A DNA stretch of 64,000 nt from Prorocentrum cordatum (Eukaryota > Sar > Dinophyceae > Prorocentrales > Prorocentraceae): NCBI GenBank assembly GCA_963575745.1, contig CAUYUJ010021042.1, forward strand, positions 62,001 to 126,000, in the 5' to 3' direction. The position numbers were made by a program, and so were the translations under genes. Numbering within the stretch: the first letter of the stretch is position 1; the number at the start of each line of letters is the position of its first letter. Shown here piece by piece: positions 1-10,900 of the stretch. The notes under the pieces were generated by a model. The model ran no database searches. It was not told where the DNA came from and worked only from the letters and a program-made list of their open reading frames with translations.

Positions 1-2725
1 TTGATTCAATAGAATCAGTGTTGGTTCGCGGCCGCGCAGTCTTGGGGCCAGTCTTCAGCGCCGTCTTCCAGAACGTTGTCGAGAAGAAGCGCAAGGCGCC
101 GCGCGTCGGCACAGAGGAGGATGAGCGGTTCAAGACTGACCAGAAAAACTACCGCTACACCGCTGTGACGAGCGTTAATGACCAGGCGTTCTTGGCCACT
201 GTAGTTATTGCCAACGTAGCCAAGCGCCCGCTCATGGGTTTCTATCATTGGCTCCAGAAGCGGGTGAAGGACCCGATGGCAATCCAACCGCAGTCTTCTA
301 TCATCGCCCCCTGGTCATGCCTTGCTTCCCCCACCGCCACCCCCAGATCTCCGCCGCTCCCTGCTGCGGTCACGCGAGCGCCGTCTGATGGGGCAACATC
401 GCCCGACAATCGTCCCCAACGGTCGCGATGGCGGCTTGCAGTAGGGGGGCGGGTCTGCGCGTGTGGTGGGGGGGGGGGGGCGCGACCTGTCAGGAACACA
501 ACAAGACCGTGGCGGCCAACGCGTCCAATGGCATTACGTATGTCGGCCCGACGCCAATGAGTCTGATGGTTGCTGGCCGCGCCGAAGGAGTTATGAACGA
601 GATTGGTGAGCTGCTTGCCCCGACTGCGCCAGACGACGAAGGAGTCTGGGGGCCTCTGTGGCCCATGCTTGGGGGCAGGTCCGTCAGAGTGGAAAAGGCA
701 GCGGAGGCCATCGTAGCGTCGGTCTTGATTGTGGGATGCGGATGGGCGTTCCGATTTATTCGGCGACTGGCAGACTTCCCATATCTGTGGCTCATGTTTG
801 CCGAAGAGCCAGCCGATCAAGATTGCCCGATGCGCCGCAGGCTTGCGACCGAGCTGGTGGACAGACTTGACCATCGGGCGTGTTGCTTGCAGTGGCACTT
901 CGGGGACATGAGTGCCAAGTGGGCGGCGCACTTCCGACCGCAGTTGGAAACGGCCAAGGCGACGGGCACGTGCCCAGCAGACTTGTACGCCGCGACGTTG
1001 ATGCTGAGACGCGCGTGGCCCATCGACACACAAGAGATAGAGGGCATGAATTCCATATTGCAGACGACGGTCGCCCGAGCCCCGTTTCTGCACACGCCGC
1101 TCGCAAGTGACAGGATGCAGCTCAAGAAAGGCGATGGAGTGACGGCGACTGAGTGCATCACCAACCACAAGCGGGGACTGCAGTCAATGGTGGCCGAGCA
1201 GGCGCTCTGCCGTTTCAGCGGGCCTGTGGTCGACGTGAGCCCACCTCCAGCTCGCCCCGTCCAGTGCGCTCACAAGCGCTGCCCGTCTATGATAATGCCG
1301 ATACGGCACGCTTTGGCCGTGTACAGGCGGCGCGAACAAGGCGTGCAGTGCGTCTGGGACGGCCCTGAAGGTTTGCCGCCGTTTGTGGCCCCGTGGGCGA
1401 TCGGCGCGGAGCTTTGGGCGTGCAAGGGTGAGTTTGTGGATTTGGATGGCCACGTCATCTTCAAGCTGACGGCGCCAATTCACCCAATGCCTTTGTTCGA
1501 AGCGTTCCACGAGCACGCAGGGGGTGCCGACGCAGGAGGCGACCGCGAGACGCGGGACACCGCAGTTCTCCGATTGCGGCGCCAGCGGCTGCTTTGGGGC
1601 AGAGCGTTGCGCGCGCGTGTCTTGGGCGAGTCCGCGACCGCCGTCGGCCTTGACCCTGCGCCGCCGCCGAGGCCGAAGAGACCCAGGCCAGATGCGTCGG
1701 GCGGGGGCGGCAGCGACGGCAGCGACGGCGGCGCTGGCGGCGGCGCCCCCGCGGCGCCAGCGCCCATGGGCGACGCCAGCCCCGATGGCGACGACAACCT
1801 CAGCGAGGGCGACGACGGGGACTTGGAACGCCATCTAGAGCGGCTGATGGAGGAGGCCGAGGCGGCGGAGATGGAAAAGGCATCCGCGGACGAGGAAGAG
1901 TTGGCCATGCGCTTGCCGGCCGCTGATGCAGAGCTTGCTGAAGCGCGGCTTCTGGACCCAGACGGGCAGGACGATGTTGAAGAAGACGATGGCCTCTTTG
2001 AGGGCGGCGCCGCAGCTGCGCCTGAAGACGGCGCTGACGCTTTGCTTCCAGAAGGCAGGGATGCTGATGGCTTGTTGCGCCCGCCCGCCGCCTCGATGCG
2101 GGGCGAGCTGATTGACGGTGGCGTAGAGAGGGCAGTTCCACTCGCTGATAGGAGCCGAATGGCCAAGGAGCGGCGAGACGCCATCACGGAGGCGCTAAGA
2201 GCGGCCGCCGCCCAGTCGATTGCAACGCACCCCACGACCCATGGAGTGATCTCGCTCGTGAAGACCACGGACAACGCTTTCTTTATCAGGTGGGACGCAG
2301 TGGTGGGCCAGGGTCGCGAGATTGCGTTGGACCACCTCAACAGGGTCAAAACACTTGTCTTCTTCCAGGCGGAAAAGATCAGCATGGCCGACACCCCGAT
2401 GGAGATCATCATTCGGGACACTGGCGTCCGCATGATCAAAACCACTGGGGGCAAAGCGGAACGCCCCCTGATGCTTGAGTGGTGCTTGCGTTTGAAGGAC
2501 CACGCCGGAGTAACCATGTTCTGCGGCCCCCGTCCTGCAGAGCTTAGCTTCGGAGGATGCGTCATGTGCAAGGGCGCGCTGAAGGATGCGTACAACAAGC
2601 CCCCCTGGAACGACCACTTCGTTTGCACAGTGTGCCACAGCGCATACCACTACGCATGCGCAGCGGTAGACCTGGACGGAGCAGACTTTGGTGCGTTCGT
2701 TTGCATCGCGTGCTCCCGCAGGTAG
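1..2725 (+). pseudogene. Large acidic ORF with PHD-like C-terminal finger, frameshifted at a poly-G run
   Basis: Two overlapping open frames appear to be one gene. Frame A runs from at least base 18 to about 460. Frame B runs from about 428 to the stop at 2725 (765 codons). The switch falls on a run of about 13 G at 468-480, a natural slippage or sequencing-error site. Frame B contains a segment (about 900-1130) with IDTQEIEGMNSILQ, which loosely resembles the E-x-x-N-S region of some transposases. A low-complexity Gly/Asp/Glu-rich middle follows (1690-2070). The C terminus has paired cysteines CVMC, CTVCHSAYHYAC and CIAC (about 2561-2715), spaced like a PHD-type zinc finger. The 5' end may lie outside the window. 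The function is not recognised. A domesticated or decayed transposon protein is an inference; a host chromatin protein is possible. Confidence 0.45.
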
Positions 2726-3840
2726 AGGCGCCCGACGCGCTGCATGCAGAATTAGCAGTGGCCTTAGCATCGCGGTTCTGATCGGCGGGTGCCATCGGCG
2801 TAGTACATGCGATCGCCCGGAGATCGGGGCTGACCCTCGTTGCTCATCGTAGATCGGGGGGGCGATCGGATCAACAAGTCTACGGTTGCAAGCAAAGGCC
2901 ACCCATTGTTAATGTACAACGGCGTGGTTCGCGGGCAACCCGTGCGTGATGCGGGGCAACGTGTTCATCGCTGCTGCAGGCCAACGTGCATGCGGCCGCG
3001 CGCAGGCCGCTGTATTCCTGAGGAATGGCGGCGGCGTTAATGCAGGACCCGCATCAATTGATAACGCGCGTGGCACGGGCATCGTGAGTGCACGCGCAGC
3101 GCTCGTCGAGTCGGGTCAGCCGAACGACACAGACGCCCCCCGCGCGCACAGTGCACGCACATTGCGCACATCACGCCTGCTGAGCACGCGCAAGGTTGTT
3201 GCCGCGAGAGCGCGCCCGCGCAACGCACACTGCGTATCTGCATGCCGAGGGGTTTCCTGCATCGTGCGCTCGCAACACGTGCATGGCGCGGTGCGCGCAT
3301 GTGTGTGCCGCACGTGTGCAGTTGAGCACTGCGTTGCGCGTCGTACACGTGAGAAAACCATGTGCGCCCTGCGCGCACGGGGTAGCGCTGGGCTTGCAAC
3401 GAGCAGGGGGTCCAGGGCGAAATGCGATCGCGTGGGGCGAGCGGCGCGTGCGTTGGTTGCAACGCGCGTGTTGGCCCGACCGTTGTTTCACGTGGCGGGC
3501 GGCGGCCACTTCTTGGCATGCGCATCACTCAAGGGGTGGTGTTCGGCGGGGCAAACGCACTCCACCGTTCTGGTGTTGGGTTGCGCACGTCGTGCGAGCG
3601 CGTTGGTTCGGTTGCGCGCGCGCGCCATGCCGCGACCTGAGCGCGCGGTCAGGTGGCCAGCACGCCTGGGCGGGCTACCAACGCGACCGCGTGGCTGGCC
3701 AAATGTTGCGCGCGCGGCCCATGCGGGATGGCATGCGTTGTAATGACGCATGCCGTCGGTTCCAAGCGCGTGGCGCCGCGCGGCATCAGGCGACCAACGT
3801 TTGCACGCGGGGTGGGCGCGACGCCCCCACGGTCACGCGT
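2726..3840. other. GC-rich intergenic stretch, no gene seen
   Basis: Rich in CG, GTGCGC and GCGCAC runs. ORFs cross it in several frames on both strands, but all have Arg/Ala/Cys/His-rich composition typical of GC-rich noncoding DNA. No conserved domain was recognised. Confidence 0.5.
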
Positions 3841-3847
3841 TGATGGC

Positions 3848-4707
3848 GACGCCCGACAACATCGGTGCGTCGGGTGCCGCACCCGACACATGATCATGCC
3901 GTGGGCCCCGCGGTTTGCATTCGATGGTGCGGTGGGGGCGTTGGATGACGGCTGGGTGCGTTGGGGCGCGCTGATAAACGTTCGCCGTGTGTCGGCGGGT
4001 TGTGGTGGTTCATGTGTCTGGGGCAGCGTGTTGCACATGCGGCCGCGCGCCCCGGGACAGAGCCGACGCGCGAGGGTGTGTCGGGCGCTGCGGTCAGCAC
4101 ATTGGTGCGCCGTGGGCTCGCTCGCATGGTGTGTTGGGGTCGTGGTGCTTGGGCGCTGCTGCGTATGCTGCACGCGGGGCGTGGCCGACACACGTCCATG
4201 CGTCGGCCGCGTGGTTGGGTCGCGGGCATGGCGCGCCGCGCCCGCCACGCGTTCGCGTGACGGGGCCGTTGGTCAAGCCCAAGGTGCGCGGTGCGTTGTG
4301 TGCCCAACGCACGTCGGTGCGTTGGGCGTGGTTGGGGTACGCACGCACGGGCGCGTCGCCCGACGCACGGTCGCGTGTCGGACAAGAGGGCCGACGCACG
4401 TCCATGTGTCGGGTGGGCGCGGGGCCCCCGACCGCATGAAACGTTGCCCGACACACGGCCGTGCGTCGGGCAAGTGGGCCGACGCGCGAACGTGTGTCGG
4501 GTGGGTGCGGGGTCCATAACCAGAGGAAGCGTTGCCCGACACACGGCCGTGTGTCGGGCAGGTGGGCCGACCCACGGATGCGTTTCGGCTCACCCGGCGC
4601 GCGTCCGCGCGTCGGGCAGGCTGCCCGACACACGCGCCGGGCAGGCTGCCCGACGCACGGACGCGCGTCGGGCGGCTTGCGCCGACGCATGGACGCGCGC
4701 CTGGCCA
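3848..4707. repeat. Array of about 15 GC-rich palindromes (hairpin minisatellite)
   Basis: Units look like GCCCGACRCACG followed by its complement CGTGYGTCGGGC, separated by short spacers such as AGGTGGGCC. Clear units lie at about 3850-3876, 4069-4087, 4183-4208, 4302-4327, 4388-4412, 4444-4473, 4477-4500, 4533-4560 and 4637-4663. The 4533-4560 unit is a perfect 28-bp palindrome. The 4302-4327 unit is a perfect 11-bp stem with loop GTCG in which a C and its partner G have both changed (CCCAAC / GTTGGG instead of CCCGAC / GTCGGG). ORFs across the array have no domain content. Unlike a CRISPR array, the palindromes are adjacent and the spacers are short and repetitive. Confidence 0.8.
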
Positions 4708-5367
4708 CATGGCGTCGTTGATTTCGGCGGCGAATGCTTCGAAACAAAAAAATATACACGCGAAAAACAAAGAAAACCATTCGCGCATAAAACAAACATA
4801 TCGGTTTCGATTTCAACTTTGAGTGCGTTTCGCGCGTTGCAGCCGATCGCAAACGCAATGCGACCATCGTGCGTGATATCGCGCGCGGGCGTTCAGCGGC
4901 TATGCGAAACCTTTGTCGAAGTGCGCATGTTCACTTGGTCTGTTTGCAGGTCGCCATGCTGTAGCACACGTCGTTTGCAGCGCGCTCGTGTGAACCGCTC
5001 GTTCGAGTGTGTGCTGCGTGCGCTTGTGCTGCGCCTTAGTCGTAGTTCATTCGGCTACGCGTGCGTGCGACTCCAGTGCGAAAGGGTGTGGTCCTGCAAT
5101 GCCATCGTTTCCTGTGATCAGTTAGGGTACGCGCTGCAATCAATTCCTCGTCGGCGTCTTCACCGGCCCACTCGTCGCCGACATGTCCACGACAGTCCTG
5201 TGAAGTCCCCAGGTTTATCGGCAATGGTTCTTCCGGACGGGGCGTGGGACACTCGCTTTTTGGGCTTGTGCGTAGGGGCGCTGAATTATATGCCCGCTGG
5301 ACGTTCCCTTTGCGATCGGCATCGTCCACTTCTTGGATCTAACTTTCCAGCCGCCCAGTGAGGATCA
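4708..5367. other. Intergenic, no feature seen
   Basis: More A/T-rich than the palindrome array (an A-rich patch lies at 4740-4800). An open plus frame crosses it up to 5361 but has no domain, biased codon use or start context to support it. Confidence 0.4.
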
Positions 5368-5559
5368 ATGACCGAGCAGCCAGCGGCGGTGGCCACGCTC
5401 GCGGAGTTCCGCGATGGAGTCACCGCGTCCGCCCTGTTCAAGACAGGGGAGGAGGATGGCTACGAGCACATCAGCGAGTTGTTCAAGCCCGACTCGCTGC
5501 CCATCGAGATCTTGAGGCTATCCCATTTTCACAATGTCCCTCTTGTGCGGGCCAGATAA
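5368..5559 (+). CDS. Short hypothetical ORF, possibly a first exon
   Basis: A 63-codon ORF that starts at an ATG preceded by AGGATCA. Its composition (TEQPAAVATLAEFRDG, GEEDGYEHISELF) is balanced and acidic, more protein-like than the surrounding Arg/Pro-rich frames. It ends shortly after a GTGCGG that could be an intron donor, so it may be the first exon of a longer gene, but no continuing exon was recognised. No family assigned. It lies just upstream of the copia remnant and may be unrelated to it. Confidence 0.25.
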   Translation: MTEQPAAVATLAEFRDGVTASALFKTGEEDGYEHISELFKPDSLPIEILRLSHFHNVPLVRAR

Positions 5560-6019
5560 GGCATGCCCAGGGCCTTTTGGGTGGTAGCATACGTTCGGTT
5601 GTCAGCCTTGTGGGTGTCATGGGGGGGGGCTGAGCTTGGCAGGGGGGCTATTGTCCGGCCAGCGCAGGAGGATCGACGCCACGCCGGGGTGCCTCGTCCA
5701 TAGGGACTTCAGGCTCGCCCTCGCGAAGGCCAACGGGGGCTGGTCCACGAGGCGCCACCCTGCCAACAAGGAAGGCCGAGGCAGCATTGGGATATCAAAT
5801 CGCAACCATTGTGTCCATGTGTCTCTACCTCCTTCGTCTTCCTCGGTTCCTCATTGTCGTTGCCATTGGGCTGCCATTGAGATTGAGGTCAGCTTGTTTT
5901 GGCGTTCCCTTCCTGTCGCCGTCGTTCCCTTAGCCGCCCCCCTCCCACATTCTATCTGTCTGCCCAGGCGACGCGGCCTCGCTCCTCCAGCGCAAGCAGT
6001 CCGGAGGAAGGGGCGTTGC
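5560..6019. other. Intergenic, no feature seen
   Basis: No domain-bearing frame was recognised. A G-run sits at 5622-5630. Confidence 0.35.
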
Positions 6020-7617
6020 GAAGATATCGAGTATTTCCGCAAGATTGGGGTGCGCGCGCGCGTCCTGAGGGAGAAGCGCGTCCAAGGGGCTGGACGCCCG
6101 CCAGTCTCTGCGCGGCGGGCGGGCGCCAACAAAGGGGGCGGGCGGGCGCCGGACGTTCGCCGCAGGCTGGTGGCAAGGCAGATCAAGACGCATAAGGGTC
6201 ACGCTACCGACCTTTGCCTTTCCACCACCGCTGGAGCTTTTCAAGTACATCTTGGCTTCATCGGCGGCGGAAGAGCAAGCGGGGGGAGAAAAATAATCCG
6301 GCGATCATCGACGTGAAAGAGGCCCACCCGCGGGCACATGACAAAATCAAAGGTTTCATCGAGCTGCCTCCTGGAGAGGGCGCTGGGCCAGACGAGTGCG
6401 GTGAGCTGATGATGTCAGCGTGCCGCGTGAGGCACGCGGCGGCGAACTGGGAGGAGGAAGCCACGAGCGCGCTGAAGAAAGCTTGGGTGTCGCCAGGCGT
6501 GGCTTCGCGCAGCTCCTCCGTGAGCAGCGAGGACGAAAGCGAGGGCATCATGCGCGGCGACGACGCGGCGGTCCTGGGGGGCGACGACGCCTTGAGTACG
6601 GTCATCAAGGAGATGGGTGAACATTACGAAATCAGGGTGAAGATCTCGGGCAAGGATCCGACAGACGCGCAGCAGGCGAAGCTGCTCAACGGGCACGCCC
6701 GCGTGCCGGATGACGAAAACGACGGCGCGGCGATAGAGTACGAGGCCGACCCACGACACGCAGAGATGATCATAGGAGAGTTGAGTTTCCGAGACTGCAA
6801 TGGAGTATCTTCGCCGGGGACCAAGCGCAGGCCGAGCAGCGCAAGCTGGACAAGCAGACTGGGCTCAAGTACCGGTCGCTTGTGATGAGAGCGAGTTACC
6901 TTGGAGCGGATCGCCCAGACATCCAGCGCGCGGCGAGGGGCTGGCAAGGAGGAACAGTGACCCGAGAGAAAGCGATTGGATGGACTTGAAGCGCTTGGGC
7001 AGGTTCCTGAAACAAACCGAGGGCGGCGCAGGTTTTCATGACCTCAGGTGGCTACGACGACGACGACGCGGGCAGCGCTGACGACAGGCTGAAGAAGGTG
7101 AACGTGCAGGCGGATTCGAATTACGCAGGCTGCCTGAGGTCGAGGAAGAGCACGACGGGCTCAGCGGCGCGAGCGGGGCGGCACGCGGTGAAGACGCAAT
7201 CTTCCACGCCGGAGGTAATGAGCCTGAGCTCCGGGGAGGCGGAGTACTGCTCGGTGGTCAGGGCTTCGAGCTTCGAGCCTTAGCATCGGCATGCGGTCGT
7301 TCTTGGAGGGTTTCAAGACGGACCCAGGCTACCCGGCGGTCGTCTGGAGAAACGCGTCGGCTGCTAAGGCGATCGCTGAACGACGGGGCCTGGGGCAGTT
7401 ACGACATGCGGTTACGAGATTCCTCTGGGTGCAGCAGAGGGTGGCGAATTGCGACCTTGACGTGATGAAGGTGCCCGGGAAGAAGAACGAGTCGGACCTT
7501 CTCACGAAGAACCTGGAGGAGAAGGACTGCGTGAAGTTCATGACGACAATGGGCTTCGAATGCCGGCAGGGGCGCGCGAGTGGCGCGGTGCAGCTGAAGG
7601 GGGGCCGGGGACAGTGA
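6020..7617 (+). pseudogene. pol (fragment): Ty1/copia-type RT and RNase H remnant
   Basis: Reverse transcriptase and RNase H of a copia-type element, spread over several frames. From about 6020: EYFRKIGVRARV, then RRLVARQIKTHK, the linker into the RT palm. At 6310-6480: DVKEAHPRAHDKI and a RHAAANWEEE region. At about 6550-6570: MRGDDA, the YVDD-box equivalent. At 6735-6830: YEADPRHAEMIIGEL and a SSPGTK motif. At about 6857-6950: YRSLVMRASYLGADRPDIQ in another frame. The RNase H half has DSNYAGC, RKSTTGS and SSGEAEYC (7105-7255), then RHAVTRFLWVQQRVA and NESDLLTKNL (7400-7520). At least three frame changes separate these motifs, so the copy is dead. No LTRs belonging to it were found; gag, protease and integrase are missing. 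It lies just upstream of the microsatellite that holds the larger element. Confidence 0.88.
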
Positions 7618-7834
7618 ACCCAAAGGCCGTGGGCGCGCTCCGCTACGACACAGAGAACACGGCAGTGGTGGAGGGCGAGAGCGATTGGGCAGCGTGGTTG
7701 CCAAAATCGGTGGCCCACTCGAAGCGACGACGGCCTGGCGCCCAGCCGTGAGCGGGCGCGCGGCCGAGCAGCAGTGATCGGACATAGACACTCTCACCCT
7801 CCATTGCCCCTTTTAGCCGAGATAAAGCAGGATC

Positions 7835-7900
7835 AATGTATGTATGTATGTATGTAAGTATGTGTACGTGTGTGTATTTCTGCATACATGTATAGGTGTA
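7835..7900. repeat. TATG/TGTA microsatellite, left flank of the LTR element
   Basis: Repeated TGTATG units run up to the left LTR and resume right after the right LTR at 25091. Both flanks carry the string TGCATACATGTAT, so the LTR element appears to have split one array. Confidence 0.8.
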
Positions 7901-8137
7901 ACTTTAAGGGTAGCTCTTTGGGAGATGTTATAGATGATCGGGAATATAGCCTGCGCGTCGCTGCCTTATGGCTCAAGGCACGCGCGACCTATTTGCCCGG
8001 ACACCTGACTTGGTATTCGCTACGTGCTGGAAAGATCATTACATCGATCTTATCCCATCTTACTCATCCACACCCCATATCGTATTCCTTCGACATGGAC
8101 TTGGATGCGATATGACCTACCAGAGTCATTTCAGACT
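7901..8137 (+). repeat. Left LTR (237 bp)
   Basis: Begins ACTTTAAGGG and ends TTTCAGACT, rather than the common TG...CA. The same length and ends recur at 24854-25090. It should contain the element's promoter and polyadenylation signals, but I could not pick out a TATA box or AATAAA with confidence. TTATGGCTCAAG at 7966-7977 loosely resembles the end of the dinoflagellate spliced leader. Confidence 0.93.
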
Positions 8138-8149
8138 TGGTAGCGGAGC
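8138..8149 (+). promoter_or_regulatory. Primer binding site (initiator-Met type)
   Basis: TGGTAGCGGAGC begins at the base after the left LTR and matches 10 of 12 bases of TGGTATCAGAGC, the primer site complementary to initiator tRNA-Met in many copia elements. Its position fixes the inner edge of the LTR. Confidence 0.75.
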
Positions 8150-8850
8150 TGGCCGCACTCTCGTGTGGTCAGCTCTTGCTCTTCTTATCCTCACGTTACC
8201 CGGCACGATCCTCTTGACCAATCTCTACCCTGCGCTACCACTCCACCGACATTTACGAGGATCAATACAAGAGCAAGAAGCAACACGAGAGGTACGACGT
8301 CTAGACAACAACATTGGTACCATATACGCTTCATCACTACGCTACTATCAACCGCTCGGCAACGAGCCAAAAGCGCAGTACTTGAAGCGCAGGCGGGGAG
8401 ACCCGCAAGATAAAGCGCCTCGTAGGCTTGACAAGGCGCTACAAGCCCTACCCCAGCGCGGCAACGCGCCCGATAACCACCCATACCTCCACAGCTTAGG
8501 GTTGGTTATCTTTGCCATCATATGGTTTGCGCTGGGGGCGGCGATCGGACACGTGCGCCGAGGAGATAACAGCACCGATGGGCAAACACATGGCCCATAC
8601 TGGGACTGCAAGGCAACATGCCCTTTTCGCGAGTACGTCTACGAGGTCAACGCTTGGCTTAACGTCACGAGTGGACGCATGACGCCACAAGCCCAAGCAG
8701 CCGCCATACGACGCGGCCTACTCGGCCTCGCGAGGACACTCGCCATGAGGGTACCACCTGACATCATAAATTCTTTACGCTTCGCGTATCCCCACCAGCC
8801 CATCTCACAGCAGCAACTCTTGCGAAGCATGCCGGCAGTCGTGTTTTTCA
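8150..8850 (+). pseudogene. gag (fragment): Gag N-terminal half, interrupted by insertion
   Basis: An open frame runs from an ATG inside the LTR (7968) to 8990. The part resembling copia gag is about 8600-8790: REYVYEVNAWLNVTSGRM followed by a Gln/Ala-rich segment and GLLGLARTLAMRVPP. Similarity stops near 8840, where the repeat-filled insertion starts. The gag theme resumes at about 9925. Three GNRA hairpins (8354-8367, 8393-8406, 8456-8469) are embedded here, the first and third reading LGNEP and RGNAP in this frame. The true start codon is uncertain, because the in-frame ATG lies within the LTR. Confidence 0.6.
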
Positions 8851-8989
8851 GGCGTGTGTCCGCTTGGCCCCGCATATCTCCCCTGTTCCTCCTTCCCCCC
8901 GCCCCCTTGCACATCCCCCTTGTGGGGGGGGGGGGGCGGGGGAAGGGCGAGGCGGAGGAGGAGGGAGAGAAAGCGCTCCTCGTGATTTG

Positions 8990-9355
8990 AGTCGTTTGGG
9001 GTTTCTCGTCCTGGTGTCAGTCGTTCGGGCCCTTCTTCCTGGTGTGAGTCGTTCGGGCTCTTCGTGGTGTGAGTCGTTCGGGCTCTTCGTCCTGGTGTGA
9101 GTCGTTCGGGCTTCTGGCGGTGTGAGTTGTTCGGGCCCCTCATCTTGGTGTGAGTCGGTCGGGCCCCTCCTCCTGGTGTGAGTCGGTCGGGCCCCTCCTG
9201 GTGTGAGTCGTTCGGGCTCCTCGTGGTGTGAGTCGTTCGGGCGCCTCGTCCTGGTGCGAGTCGTTCGGGCCCCTCCTTGTGGTGTGAGTCGTTCGGGCTC
9301 TTCGTGGTGTGAGTCGTTCGGGCCCCTCGTCCTGGTGTGAGTCGTTCGGGCTCCT
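8990..9355. repeat. GTGTGAGTCGTTCGGGC minisatellite
   Basis: About a dozen direct repeats of roughly 23-33 bp, each with a GTGTGAGTCGTTCGGGC core and a variable C/T/G-rich tail (CTCCTCGTCCTG and shortened forms). It is the first part of the insertion in gag. Confidence 0.85.
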
Positions 9356-9920
9356 CGTGGGGCCTCTTGGGGGCCTCTTGGGGCCTCTTGGGGGCCTCTT
9401 GGGGGCCTCTTGGGGGCCTCGTGGGGCCTCTGGGGGCCTCTTGGGGGTCTCTTGGGCGCCTCTAGGGGGCCTCTTGGGTCCGCTTGGGGGCTTCTTGGGG
9501 GCCTCTTGGAGGCCTCTTGGGAGCCTGGGAGCCTCTTGGGGTCATCTTGGGGCCCCTTGCGACCTCCTCAGAAGCGCAAAGGAGCGCTGCCCCCTGAGAA
9601 GGAGAATATGACGCCAAAACCTTCGTAAAATCAATAATTTTGCTATGAAGGACGACGAGCGCGGCCCTCTCAGAAGGCCAAAAAGGGGCCGAAACCTAAG
9701 TAAAATCAATGTTTTTGGCTTCAAAGACGAGTTGATGCGCCAAACGGTCTCCCCCCCTCGGGGCCAGAATCCTCGTGAGGGTCGTCGTTTTTTGGCCCTC
9801 CCAGGAGTCGAAAAAGACCCCCTTGACACCACTCCGCCCGCCCTCTCCAGGTCCAGGGGAGGGGGTAGTGGGAGGGGTAAACTTCTCCCCGGAGGGGAAG
9901 ATAGGGGGTTAGGGGGTTGA
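9356..9920. repeat. Dispersed repeat family C, copy 1 (GGGGGCCTCTTGG array plus tail)
   Basis: Tandem GGGGGCCTCTTGG units (9356-9560) are followed by a conserved tail with a GGCCAAAA motif, AAGTAAAATCAATG and TCCAGGTCCAGGGGAGGGGG. The same order of blocks occurs at 38126-38570. Confidence 0.7.
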
Positions 9921-10737
9921 GAACAGAGAGAGCTCGCTAAACCATTCACGCCCAAAGGGCTGGTGGGACTATGGCGCGGACATCGATGGTGTCCACACCG
10001 GCCCAGTAACATATATTATGTTCCTCCTAAGCATGAAGTTCGAACGCCTGGGAGATGAGCGTCAGCTCGCCTCAGGCACTCAGCTCATCGACTTTCATGT
10101 GCCTCACGGAGAACGAATCGACGTAACCCTTACTCGGTTCGAAACGGCCCGTCTTGAGGCACAATCGGTGGGTTTTGCCCTTCCCAACTTCCAACTGCTT
10201 ACGGCCATCCAATTCCGCGCCCTAGGCGTTGGCAACCAGCGAGCCATGCAACTCTTACAACCACTCAACCATCAAACGCCCCGAACACAACAACAGTATG
10301 AAGAACTGTGTGAGAGGATGCGCTCGTTAGGCCATTTGTCAGAACGGTCTCCTGGTAACATAGGATCAGCGTTTGGAAGGGCGAGGGGAACTGGCAGTAT
10401 AAATTTCTATACTACCTTAACCACTGAAGCTCAGCCTGGCAACGGGCCCTCAAGCATATGGGCCGACGATCCTGGAGAATATATTGCCCTACTAGCAGAG
10501 GATCGATCACAACCAAGTTTGGCAACCAGCCCTCCTCCTAGAGAACCTCAGCCTCACCGCTCTCTGCGGGGAGAAGCGAATCCCTTAAACGACGGTGTAG
10601 CCACCTACTTAGGTAACGACGATTTCGACTCAGGCACCGACACCGACACCATATCATCGGATGGCATCGAACCACTAGATTGGTCAGATATCATGCAAAT
10701 GGAAGGTGATAATCAGCGTGCCGAGCATCTGTTTTGA
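9920..10737 (+). pseudogene. gag (fragment): Gag C-terminal half
   Basis: The ORF from the ATG at 10018 has 239 codons, but the same frame is open upstream to 9913. The upstream part reads GADIDGVHTGPVTYI, which joins smoothly to MFLLSMKFERLGDERQLASG, so 10018 is probably not a real start. Segments RIDVTLTRFETARLEAQ, FRALGVGNQRAMQLLQP and QQYEELCERMRSLGHLSER are typical of dinoflagellate copia gag. The frame stops at 10737. Gag-like coding then continues in another frame: GRGITAFLQRLSDDQYDEIF at about 10870-10925, leading to the zinc knuckle. Gag is therefore broken by an insertion and at least one frameshift. Confidence 0.7.
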
Positions 10738-10900
10738 TTATTACAACAAGCACAGTGTAGGTGGAGGAGGTTTACACGAAAACCAGTGCGTCGTGTTAGA
10801 AGGAGGATACGGAGGAGCTTCAAAGGAAATGGCAAAGTCAAACGGGGTCGCCGAAGGTTGAACGGACGAGGCATCACGGCTTTCCTCCAGAGGCTTTCAG

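Larger units (their letters stand above)
8850..9920. mobile_element. Nested repeat insertion inside gag
   Basis: A block with no coding similarity, and without the hairpins seen elsewhere in the element, separates two gag segments. It contains a minisatellite at about 8990-9355 (about a dozen copies of GTGTGAGTCGTTCGGGC plus a variable tail), then a GGGGGCCTCTTGG array at 9356-9560. A repeat tail with CCAAAAAGGGGCCGAAACC and a Pro/Gly-coding polypurine stretch runs to about 9915. The part from 9356 onward matches a separate repeat copy at 38126-38570. The edges are estimated from where gag similarity stops and resumes. Confidence 0.65.

Noticed and set aside
3848-4707. CRISPR-like appearance of regularly spaced palindromic repeats
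   Set aside because: Repeats are nearly adjacent, vary in sequence and length, spacers are repetitive, no cas genes are present, and the setting is eukaryotic.
7966-7977. TTATGGCTCAAG in both LTRs as a spliced-leader remnant
   Set aside because: Only 11 of 12 bases match and such a match is expected by chance at this window size; kept only as a remark on the LTR.
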